A stretch of 13,435 bases of DNA from an uncultured Pseudomonadota bacterium (GTDB lineage: Bacteria; Lernaellota; Lernaellaia; Lernaellales; Lernaellaceae), in NCBI GenBank assembly GCA_937967875.1, contig CALBTQ010000133.1:1-13435 (forward strand). Direction: 5' to 3'. Positions 6,266-12,604 of the stretch are shown here, piece after piece. The position numbers and the translations under genes are program-made. Under the pieces are notes generated by a model. It searched no databases and was not told where the DNA came from. It saw only the letters and a program-made list of their open reading frames with translations. How positions within the stretch are numbered: position 1 is the first letter of the stretch; every line of letters starts with the position of its first letter.

Positions 6266-7504
6266 TCAGCCGACGGCGTAGATCCACAGCGCGCCGACCA
6301 GCGTGGTCAGCAGACTCAACGGCAACCCGACGCGCAGATAAGCCCAGAAATCCATGCCGCCCACCTCGCGGCTTTTTTCCGCGACGATGATGTTGGCCAC
6401 CGAGCCCACGAGCGTGAGATTGCCCGCGAAGGTCGAGGCCATCGCCAGCAATTCCCAGCCCAGGCGCGGATCGGCCAGCGTCGCCATCTGGTCGCGCACG
6501 ACCAGGATGAACGGCACGTTGGACACGATGTTCGAGCCGACCAGAAACACTCCCGCCTGACCGAGCAGGCCGCCCAAGCCGTTCAGCGACGCCAACGGCG
6601 CATGCGCGAAGAACCACGCCGGCGCGCCGCTGCGCACCAATCCTTCGACGACCACGAACAGCCCGGCGAAGAATACGAGCACCGACCAGTCGATGCGCGA
6701 CCACACGTCCGCCGCGGGTTGTTCGTGGCGCAGGACGAACAGCAACGCGAAGCCGCCCGCGGCCGTCCAAGCGAGGTCGGCGCCCAGCGTGTAGGCGACC
6801 ACCGTGCCGGCCAGCACGGCGAGGATCGTCAGCGAGGGCGTCGTCAGCACGCGTTCGGCGGTCGTCTCTTCCCGCGTCAACGTCGCCGCCGCCAATTGCC
6901 GCCGGAACATCAGCCGCAGCAAACCGTGGTTGATCGCCAGACCGGCGAGGGCCGCCGGACCGACCAGCCACAGGTGCGCGCGGTACGACAGATCGCCCAG
7001 CGAGGCGCACAGCATGTTCTGCGGATTGCCCACCAACGTTGCCGCGCTGCCGGTGTTGGCCGCCGTGGCCAGCGCGAGCAGAAACGGCAACGCCGGCAGC
7101 CGATGCTTGCGGATCAGCTCGACCACCAGCGGCGCGCCCAACACGCACACCGCGTCGTTGGTGATCAGCGCCGCCAAGCCGCCCGCGCCCCAGACGATCA
7201 GCGCCAGCAAACGCTCGGGCGTGCGCGCTTTGTGCGATAACGCCTGCGCCGCGCGCATGAAGAATCCGGTCGCGCCCAAAAACGCGCCCATGCCCATCAT
7301 CCCGAACAGCAGCAGGATGGTGTTGCCGTCGATCGCCGCCAGCGCTTCGCCCGGCGACAGCACGCCCACGGCCACGCAGGCGATGGCGCCCAGCAGCGCG
7401 GCGCTGGGCCGGTCGATGTGCAAGTAGCCCAACCGTCGCGCCGAAATCAGCACGTAGGTCACCGCGAAGATCGCCACTCCGGCGACGGAAACCAGCGAGT
7501 TCAT
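6266..7504 (-). CDS. ArsB/NhaD ion-transporter superfamily permease
   Basis: This 412-residue polytopic inner-membrane transporter has about 11-12 hydrophobic segments and the pseudo-repeated structure of the ArsB/NhaD/CitMHS/SLC13 group. Re-entrant-loop motifs are visible in each half: ITNDAVCVLGAP (114-125) and TGSAATLVGNPQN (151-163) in the first, SNIVSNVPF (324-332) and GNLTLVGSVANIIVAE (361-376) in the second. Group members export arsenite, exchange Na+/H+ or move di- and tricarboxylates or other anions; the GNPQN form also occurs in uncharacterised YbiR-like proteins. Being downstream of an arsR gene and an ArsP-type permease gene favours metalloid oxyanion efflux, but sequence alone does not fix the substrate. 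The ATG is preceded by AAAGGA, and only 12 bases separate it from the upstream stop. Confidence 0.88.
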   Translation of the reverse strand: MNSLVSVAGVAIFAVTYVLISARRLGYLHIDRPSAALLGAIACVAVGVLSPGEALAAIDGNTILLLFGMMGMGAFLGATGFFMRAAQALSHKARTPERLLALIVWGAGGLAALITNDAVCVLGAPLVVELIRKHRLPALPFLLALATAANTGSAATLVGNPQNMLCASLGDLSYRAHLWLVGPAALAGLAINHGLLRLMFRRQLAAATLTREETTAERVLTTPSLTILAVLAGTVVAYTLGADLAWTAAGGFALLFVLRHEQPAADVWSRIDWSVLVFFAGLFVVVEGLVRSGAPAWFFAHAPLASLNGLGGLLGQAGVFLVGSNIVSNVPFILVVRDQMATLADPRLGWELLAMASTFAGNLTLVGSVANIIVAEKSREVGGMDFWAYLRVGLPLSLLTTLVGALWIYAVG

Positions 7505-7516
7505 CGACGTCCTTTA

Positions 7517-8683
7517 TCAGGCGACCAGCGCCCCATACAACATGCCGGCCAATGCCGACATGACGATCACCAAACCGAAATAGGCCAGCGACTTTTTCGT
7601 GCCCAGCACGCCGTGGATGACGATCATGTTCGGCAGCGACAGCGCCGGCCCGGCCAGCAGCAACGTCAACGCCGGTCCCTGGCCCATGCCCGCGCCCAGC
7701 AGGCCGTCGAGGATCGGCACCTCGGTCAATGTGGCGAAGTACATCAGCGCGCCGGCCACCGAAGCGAAGAGGTTCGCGCCCAGCGAATTGCCGCCGAGCA
7801 GTTGCTGCACGTAGCGCGCCGGAATTACCCCTGCGTCGCTGTTGGGCCGCCCGAGCAGAAAACCCGCCGCCAGCACGCCCATGAACAACAGCGGCATGAT
7901 CTGCTTGACGAACTCCCATGTCGAATCGACCCAGTCGGTCAGTTCGTCCTTGGCGAACCAACGCCACAGCATCAGCGCTAGCGCGATCGCCAGCGCGCCG
8001 CTCGCGTACCATTTCACGCCGTACACCGCGTTCCAGAAACCCACCGGCTGCGCCGGCTTGCCCCACGCGGCAAAAATCAGAATCAGCACCATAACGAGAA
8101 AATACAAGCCGGTTTTCGCCAGCGAGCGCGGCGTCGCGGCGTCCGGCGGCACGGGCAGGGCGGCCTTGGCCGATTCCTCGCGGCGGAAGATCGCGGCCAT
8201 CAGCAACCCGATGACGATGGCGAAGACGATCGCGCCGATCGCCCGCGCCAGCCCGAGTCGCCAGCCCAACACGCGCGCGGTGAGGATGATCGCCAGCACG
8301 TTCACCGCCGGGCCGCTGTACAAAAACGCCGTCGCCGGACCCAGGCCCGCGCCGCGTTTGTGGATGCCCGCGAACAGCGGCAGCACCGTGCACGAGCAAA
8401 CCGCGAGAATCGAGCCGGACACCGCCGCCACCGAGTAGGCGAGGATCTTCTTCGCATCGGCGCCGAAATATTTCATCACCGCCGCCTGCGAAATGAAAAC
8501 GCCGATCGCCCCGGCGATGAAAAACGCGGGGACCAGACAAAACAGCACGTGTTCGCGCGCATAGTCCTGCAGCATGAAAAACGCTTCGAGGATCGCGCCG
8601 CGCATGCGCTCGTCGCCCAGCGGCAACAGGTACGCCGCGGCGAAGACGCCGACGATCAGCAACAGTTTGGTGGTTTCCTTCAT
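7517..8683 (-). CDS. ArsP/DUF318-type permease
   Basis: This 388-residue polytopic membrane protein belongs to the permease family that includes ArsP and YraQ (DUF318, PF03773). ArsP of Campylobacter jejuni exports trivalent organoarsenicals. The signature is clear: VCSCTVLPLFAGI (95-107) with the Cys-x-Cys pair 96/98, then GAGLGPATAFLYSGPAVNVL (111-130). A related GPALTLLLAGPALSLPN segment in the second half reflects an internal duplication. A soluble loop at about 163-185 separates the halves. The CSC pair is a plausible soft-metalloid ligand site. It lies 16 bases downstream of the arsR gene with AAGGA before its ATG, so the two are certain to be cotranscribed. Substrate identity (methylarsenite or another thiol-reactive compound) is inference. 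Confidence 0.9.
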   Translation of the reverse strand: MKETTKLLLIVGVFAAAYLLPLGDERMRGAILEAFFMLQDYAREHVLFCLVPAFFIAGAIGVFISQAAVMKYFGADAKKILAYSVAAVSGSILAVCSCTVLPLFAGIHKRGAGLGPATAFLYSGPAVNVLAIILTARVLGWRLGLARAIGAIVFAIVIGLLMAAIFRREESAKAALPVPPDAATPRSLAKTGLYFLVMVLILIFAAWGKPAQPVGFWNAVYGVKWYASGALAIALALMLWRWFAKDELTDWVDSTWEFVKQIMPLLFMGVLAAGFLLGRPNSDAGVIPARYVQQLLGGNSLGANLFASVAGALMYFATLTEVPILDGLLGAGMGQGPALTLLLAGPALSLPNMIVIHGVLGTKKSLAYFGLVIVMSALAGMLYGALVA

Positions 8684-8699
8684 GGGATGTCCTTGTTTT

Positions 8700-9014
8700 C
8701 TAGCGCAATGCGGCCAGCGCTTTCTTGCGTTCGGCGAGCACCTCGGTGACGCAGGTGAAAAAGCCGTTGATGCATTGCACTTCCAGCCGGTAGAAAACGG
8801 TTGCGCCGTCCTTGCGGTCCTCGGCGACGATGCCCGCTTCGCGCAGCACGCTCAGGTGGCGGCTGACGGTCGCATACTGTGCGCCGACCAGTTCGACCAG
8901 TTCGCCGACCGGCTTGGGTCCGGCCTGCAACGCGTCGACGATCATCAACCGGCTCGGGTGCGCCAGCGCTTTGAAGATTCGGGCCCGAAATTCGTACAGC
9001 TCGCGCTTCTTCAT
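8700..9014 (-). CDS. arsR: ArsR-family metalloregulatory repressor with C-terminal Cys pair
   Basis: This 104-residue winged-helix regulator of the ArsR/SmtB family is a DNA-binding homodimer released from its operator by ligand. Landmarks are FKALAHPSRLMIVDAL (14-29), recognition helix ATVSRHLSVLREAGIV (48-63) and wing DRKDGATVFYRL (67-78). The E. coli-type sensing motif ELCVCDL is missing; the equivalent segment reads PVGELVELVG with no Cys. Instead Cys 81 and Cys 88 lie in the C-terminal helix (CINGFFTC), a plausible two-thiol site across or within the dimer. The gene is first in the operon; an inverted repeat overlaps the -10 region of its promoter, giving autorepression. The ATG is preceded by AAAGGA. 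The family is certain; the inducer is not, and the symbol is used at family level. Confidence 0.92.
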   Translation of the reverse strand: MKKRELYEFRARIFKALAHPSRLMIVDALQAGPKPVGELVELVGAQYATVSRHLSVLREAGIVAEDRKDGATVFYRLEVQCINGFFTCVTEVLAERKKALAALR

Positions 9015-9076
9015 GACGACATCCTTTTACCGCGTCGCGCCCGACGTGCGTGGGTCGCCTGCGGTGCGCGGCATCC

Positions 9077-9118
9077 TTTAGCGATTGTGCAATTTAGCTA
9101 AACGGCAAAATATGTCAA
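9077..9118 (-). promoter_or_regulatory. Promoter and probable ArsR operator of the seven-gene operon
   Basis: On the - strand, TTGACA (complement of 9113-9118, a perfect -35) and TAAATT (complement of 9091-9096, 4 of 6 for -10) are separated by 16 bases. A 6-bp inverted repeat, TTTAGC (9077-9082) and GCTAAA (9097-9102), spans the -10, and a nested ATTG/CAAT pair (9084-9087, 9090-9093) lies inside it. This geometry would let a bound ArsR dimer block RNA polymerase. The predicted transcript starts near 9084, leaving a leader of about 70 bases before arsR. Confidence 0.7.
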
Positions 9119-9203
9119 GGGGGCGGAAAAGAGGGGAGGCGGGCGATTCGCCAAGCTCTGACTCGTCGCCGCTTTTCCTGGAGGCGCGGCCGGCGCGAAC
9201 GGA

Positions 9204-9956
9204 TTACAGCGTTTCCCAACCGATGAGCACGCTGATCAGCCCGGTGAAGCCGCCGTTGCTGAACTGCCCCGTGGTGTCGAGCGCGTCGAATTCGGTTTCG
9301 GTGTAGCCGGCGCCCCAGCCGCGCAGATCGAATTGGAATCCGAAGATCATCCGGTCGTCGAAGCGATAGTAATAGTTCGTGCCCAAATCGATTACCACCG
9401 CGCCGCCTTCGGAGTTGCTGGTCAGGCCGTCGACGGCCATGTTCGCGCCGCCGAAGCCGAACTTGCCGTACAGCGACGAGGCGTGCTGATTGCGCTCGCC
9501 GTACAGCCAGCGATAGCCGATGCCGCCGCAGGCCGTGGTCATGTGCTGGCGGAGCAGGCGATGATCCAGCCCCGCTTCGTAGCCGTATTCGTCGTCGTCG
9601 AAATTCATATCGGTGGTCAGGTACATGTGCTGCATCGTGGCGCTGAGCATGAACTGCCGTCCCTGGGTCGGGAAGAACAGCGCCTCGACGCCCAGGTTGA
9701 TCAGATCGCCGTAGCGCGCGCCGAAGGTCGTTTGCTCGTCCGCGCCGCGCGGCACGTCTTCGAATTCGATCGCGCCGCCGGACATCGTCGCGCCGCCGCC
9801 GAATCGTCCGAGCAGAATCATCCAACCCAACGGCAGCTTCGCGGCGTTGAGCGCCGGTTGCGGTGAGGCCGCGTCATCGCTTTCGGCGGCCGAGCCGACG
9901 CCGAGGCCGAACGCCAACAACAGGATCGGCAAAAGCACCAGACATTTTGCATTCAT
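9204..9956 (-). CDS. Probable outer-membrane beta-barrel protein
   Basis: This 250-residue exported protein has a signal peptide at about 1-23 (Lys near the start, long hydrophobic core, ending near GSAA). The rest has alternating hydrophobic and polar residues with many Gly, Tyr, Phe and Trp, as in small beta-barrels; examples are WMILLGRFGGG, GGIGYRWLYGE, SLYGKFGFGG and FGFQFDLRGWGAGY. It ends in GLISVLIGWETL, close to but not exactly the aromatic C-terminal barrel signal. No specific family is recognised. The ATG at 9956 begins the signal peptide and has AAAGGCGG upstream; a longer frame from 9992 would put 12 polar residues before it. An AT-rich inverted repeat lies 17-37 bases upstream. 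No clear terminator separates its end from the ArsR promoter region. Confidence 0.82.
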   Translation of the reverse strand: MNAKCLVLLPILLLAFGLGVGSAAESDDAASPQPALNAAKLPLGWMILLGRFGGGATMSGGAIEFEDVPRGADEQTTFGARYGDLINLGVEALFFPTQGRQFMLSATMQHMYLTTDMNFDDDEYGYEAGLDHRLLRQHMTTACGGIGYRWLYGERNQHASSLYGKFGFGGANMAVDGLTSNSEGGAVVIDLGTNYYYRFDDRMIFGFQFDLRGWGAGYTETEFDALDTTGQFSNGGFTGLISVLIGWETL

Positions 9957-9972
9957 CGAGTCCGCCTTTCCG

Positions 9973-9993
9973 TTTGTTATATCGAATAACAAA
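9973..9993. promoter_or_regulatory. AT-rich inverted repeat before the beta-barrel gene
   Basis: TTTGTTAT (9973-9980) and ATAACAAA (9986-9993) form a perfect 8-bp inverted repeat with a 5-base spacer. On the - strand it contains TATAAC (complement of 9976-9981), a possible -10 box about 20 bases before the ATG, but no good -35 is seen. It could be an operator or an mRNA hairpin near the ribosome site. Confidence 0.4.
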
Positions 9994-10007
9994 TAGATTC
10001 GGCGAGC

Positions 10008-10598
10008 TCAATCCACTTCCAGCAGACAGGAAATGCAATTGTCCCGGCCAGTTTCGTCGGCGAACTCATAAACGTCAAAATCGATCCTCAGATCGTTCGT
10101 TCCCAACTCGCCGTCGTCGATGTCTTCGAACTGGTTAAGAATGGCGAATTGGCCCGACGGTTCCCAAGTAAAATCCGTCGCGTTGCTGCAGTAGATGGTG
10201 TGCGTCGACAACTCCGTTTCCGGCCAGATGGTGATTTCCACCGCGCCGACGCCGTTGATGGCAAAGTCGCCGTAAACAAGGAAACGCTCGCCGATGGCCC
10301 ATTGGGTGGAGGTGGCCTGAAAACCGGCGACTTTGACGTCGAAATCCTGCCAGGTAAGCGGCAAGACCCAGTCGCCGTCGGTATCGGCGTCGCCCCAGAT
10401 TTCACACGAAGCCAGATTCAGCGTATAGCCGGCGTTCTCCAATCCGGCCATGGAAAGATCGCAATCGAAATTCATTTTATTGATCGCGCTGGAATAATCG
10501 CCGTAAGCATCGTCGTCGTCATCGTCGCCGTTATTACTGCAGGCAAACCAGGCGACGGTTAAAAGAATCGCCGAGAGACAAAGGATAAACATTCTCAT
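10008..10598 (-). CDS. Asp-linker lipoprotein of unknown function
   Basis: This 196-residue predicted lipoprotein has a signal peptide at 1-19 and Cys 20, followed by SNNG and six Asp (25-30). The lipobox is unusual: Trp at -3 and Phe at -2 (W-F-A-C) rather than the usual Leu/Val/Ile at -3. The strong resemblance of the following acidic linker to the other lipoproteins still supports lipidation. The mature domain (about 35-196) is beta-rich, with Cys 46, 65, 137, 188 and 191; the terminal CISC may be a disulfide. I do not recognise the family. The ATG at 10598 is chosen because AGGAG sits 6 bases before it; ATG at 10613 lies upstream of this site and at 10592 is two codons in. It is 51 bases upstream of the beta-barrel gene. 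Confidence 0.84.
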   Translation of the reverse strand: MRMFILCLSAILLTVAWFACSNNGDDDDDDAYGDYSSAINKMNFDCDLSMAGLENAGYTLNLASCEIWGDADTDGDWVLPLTWQDFDVKVAGFQATSTQWAIGERFLVYGDFAINGVGAVEITIWPETELSTHTIYCSNATDFTWEPSGQFAILNQFEDIDDGELGTNDLRIDFDVYEFADETGRDNCISCLLEVD

Positions 10599-10626
10599 TT
10601 TAAACTCCTGCAAGCGGTTATTGACC

Positions 10627-10654
10627 GTTATATTAAATGAAACAAGGGGTGCAA
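10627..10654 (-). promoter_or_regulatory. Candidate promoter for the Asp-linker lipoprotein gene at 10008-10598
   Basis: On the - strand TTGCAC (complement of 10649-10654, 3 of 6) and TATAAC (complement of 10627-10632, 5 of 6) are 16 bases apart, about 30 bases before the ATG at 10598. The -35 element overlaps the loop of the terminator hairpin of the gene upstream, so the hairpin and promoter share sequence. Confidence 0.5.
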
Positions 10655-10680
10655 GCCAACACCCCTTGTTACTTTTTTTT
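10641..10680. terminator. Hairpin terminator after the kelch/IPT gene, possibly bidirectional
   Basis: A perfect 11-bp stem (10641-10651 with 10660-10670) has an 8-base loop. It lies 22 bases beyond the stop of the kelch/IPT gene and should end its - strand transcript, although the - strand tail TCATTTAATA is only moderately T-rich. The strongest T-run (eight T at 10673-10680) is on the + strand side, where it would stop antisense transcription entering from the left. Confidence 0.75.
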
Positions 10681-10692
10681 CCTCAAGCGCGA

Positions 10693-12408
10693 TCAGCAGC
10701 CGCAGCACCCGTCGTCGTCATCGTCGTCATCGTCGTCGTCGGCAGGTGTGGTGTCGTCATCGTTGTCATCGTCGTCATCGTCGTCGTCGGTGTCGTCATC
10801 GGCGTCGTCGTCGCCGGTGTCGTCGTCGGTGTCGTCATCGGTGTCGTCGTCCGCCGCTTCGGGAATGTTGAAGCCGTCGGTCAATGTACCGTCCCCGTTG
10901 TCGGTGGTCACGACTACGTCGTAGTCGCCGGCATCGGCGCCGGCCAGATCAAAGTCGCAGGTGATCGTATTCACATCGGATACGACGATGTTTGTGGCGG
11001 TGATGTCGGCCTTGGTCGGTCCCGACAGCATGACCGTCGGCGTGCCGAAGAAATGATCGCCGGCGACCGAGACCGAAACCGAATCGCCGATTTCCCCGGT
11101 ATTCGGAGTGATCGCGGTTACCTGCGGCGTCGGCGCGATGACCGTCAGACCGCCCTCCCGCACCGCATTGGAGAGATACGCGATGGGGTCGGACCAGGCG
11201 GAGTTTTGTACGACCACATCATACGATCCGGCGGCCAGGTCGGCCGGTAGCGTGGCCGTGGCGTTGCCGGCGTCGGTGAAGGAGTAGCTGTCGAAATCGA
11301 CGCGCGCCTTCGTTCCGTCCTCCAAGTACAGGTCAGCTCCGGCTTGATCGTCAAAGTACAAGCCGACCAGCGCCAGGACGGTTCCTTCGGCTTCGTAATT
11401 AAGCACCTCGTTGGGCGTCGCCGATTTGATGTACGGCGCGCAATAACGGAAGATCTGCATCGCGTCGGACTTGGTGAACACATCGGTCGTGTAACCGCCG
11501 GCGATGAAGAACATGGCATTGTAGAAATTGTCGGAGGCGGCGGCGTTGACCGGCGTGGGCAGGGTGCCGAACAGACTGGCGACGTACCAGTCGTCGCTGC
11601 CCGGCTCGTAACCGATGACCGTCCCGACCGAAGCCCACGATATATCGGGGCCGTAGCCGTACGCCCACCAATAGTCCTGGTCTTCCTGTTTCATCGGCAC
11701 GATGATGTTCGGATCATGCAGATTGCCGACGTCGGCGACGGTCAGGGTTGTCCAAGCGCTGGTGTCCGGATCGTAGACATATAGCGAATCGTCGCCCCAA
11801 CCGCCGACCGCATAGAACAACCCGTTGTGCGCCAGGCCGCGACCGTAGCCTTTGGCGGCCGGCATGGCCGCAATGCTCGTCCAGGCGTCGGTGCCCGGAT
11901 TGTACTCATAGGCCACGTCCGTGTAACCGCTGTCCGTGTCGCCGCCGGCGCCATAGATGATGCCGTCGATCGCAGCGCACAAGATGCCCGACGAAGCGAT
12001 CGGGTAGTCCGCCCCGGCGCTCCAGGCGTCGGTGGCGATATCGTAGATGTAGTGATCGCCCGTGTAATTGGTATCGGCGTCGAATCCGCCGAAGGCATGG
12101 ATTTTCCCGTCGATGGCAACGACGCACAGGTTGGCCAACGCGCCGGGCATGGCCGACAGCGTATCATCCCAGGTGTCGGTGAACGGATCGTAGCGATACA
12201 GGTCGTCATTGACCTCGCCGGCGTTGTTCCACCCGCCCATGACGTAGAAATAATCACCGACAACCACGCCGGCCAAACGGCCGCGTTCGGCGGGCATTGT
12301 CGCCGGGGATGTTTCGAAGCCGATGGAGCAGGCGTCGATCGCATAGGCGTTCGAAGCCGCCAGCAGGCACACCAATAACACCATTGTTATAAAAATTTTG
12401 CGATGCAT
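10693..12408 (-). CDS. Secreted kelch-propeller/IPT-domain protein with poly-Asp GCCGC tail
   Basis: This 571-residue exported protein has a signal peptide at 1-23 (ending AYA) and no lipobox. Kelch-type blades follow from about 35 to 330, each with a GG turn and a Tyr...Trp end: VMGGWNN/YDPFTDTW, AFGGFDA/YDIATDAW, GAGGDTD/YNPGTDAW, AVGGWGD/YDPDTSAW, then YEPGSDDW and FIAGGYT. Two immunoglobulin-like IPT/TIG-type domains come next, starting near YIKSATPNEV and VTAITPNTGEIG. Residues from about 520 are nearly all Asp with Thr/Asn/Ala, and the protein ends G-C-C-G-C. The propeller suggests surface binding or recognition; I see no catalytic motif. The tail resembles that of the gene next to it and may be a sorting or attachment tag. 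The ATG has GGGAGGGA upstream. A hairpin terminator follows the stop. Confidence 0.9.
   Translation of the reverse strand: MHRKIFITMVLLVCLLAASNAYAIDACSIGFETSPATMPAERGRLAGVVVGDYFYVMGGWNNAGEVNDDLYRYDPFTDTWDDTLSAMPGALANLCVVAIDGKIHAFGGFDADTNYTGDHYIYDIATDAWSAGADYPIASSGILCAAIDGIIYGAGGDTDSGYTDVAYEYNPGTDAWTSIAAMPAAKGYGRGLAHNGLFYAVGGWGDDSLYVYDPDTSAWTTLTVADVGNLHDPNIIVPMKQEDQDYWWAYGYGPDISWASVGTVIGYEPGSDDWYVASLFGTLPTPVNAAASDNFYNAMFFIAGGYTTDVFTKSDAMQIFRYCAPYIKSATPNEVLNYEAEGTVLALVGLYFDDQAGADLYLEDGTKARVDFDSYSFTDAGNATATLPADLAAGSYDVVVQNSAWSDPIAYLSNAVREGGLTVIAPTPQVTAITPNTGEIGDSVSVSVAGDHFFGTPTVMLSGPTKADITATNIVVSDVNTITCDFDLAGADAGDYDVVVTTDNGDGTLTDGFNIPEAADDDTDDDTDDDTGDDDADDDTDDDDDDDDNDDDTTPADDDDDDDDDDGCCGC
10696..10857 (-). 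repeat. Asp-codon tract and Cys tail of the kelch/IPT gene
   Basis: About 50 codons are mostly GAC/GAT, with Thr, Ala, Asn and Gly interruptions at rough 4-codon spacing (DDDT units), followed by GGG-TGC-TGC-GGC-TGC-stop. GAC and GAT are mixed, which indicates selection on the amino acids and not simple trinucleotide slippage alone. Confidence 0.8.
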
Positions 12409-12536
12409 AGCAATCCCTCCCTCTTTGTTTTATGCATATTAATTAACTAGTTACATTTATCTAATTAGTACAAAATCGGTGGTTATGCAACATGCAAAAC
12501 GGGGATGCGCGGACGTCGCCTCATGTGCGTCACCCC
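12409..12536. other. Intergenic region upstream of the kelch/IPT gene
   Basis: The stretch 12419-12480 is strikingly AT-rich compared with the GC-rich surroundings and includes TTAATTAACTAGTTA and CTAATTAG, partial palindromes. It should hold the promoter of the kelch/IPT gene. Several weak -10/-35 pairings are possible and none stands out, so no precise promoter is called. No small gene is seen. Confidence 0.5.
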
Positions 12537-12577
12537 AAAAAAAAAGAGCCCGAAATCAACGTGATTTCGAGCTCTTT
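12537..12577 (-). terminator. Strong terminator after the GCGC-tailed propeller gene
   Basis: Two stacked stems, 12543-12549 with 12571-12577 (7 bp) and 12551-12558 with 12562-12569 (8 bp), are separated by one C/A mismatch and closed by a 3-base loop. On the - strand the hairpin is followed by nine T (complement of 12537-12545), about 27 bases after the stop codon. The + strand flank CTTTCGTTTTATATT is also T-rich, so it may work in both directions. Confidence 0.92.
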
Positions 12578-12604
12578 CGTTTTATATTGCGCTTGTAGGT
12601 CGAA

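Noticed and set aside
6237..8540. A 767-codon open frame on the - strand spanning two transporter genes
   Set aside because: It is an alternative-frame shadow: very Arg/Gly/Ala-rich with no domain logic, whereas the two frames it overlaps give clear transporter motifs, ribosome sites and membrane segments. High GC content keeps such frames open.
9120..9203. Terminator after the beta-barrel gene
   Set aside because: GC-rich palindromic patches such as GGCGAATCGCC are present, but none has a proper loop with a following T-run on the - strand.
10693..10860. MYXO-CTERM or LPXTG-type sorting signal
   Set aside because: There is no hydrophobic helix and no basic terminal cluster after the Cys motif, and no LPXTG; the tail ends at the Cys residues.
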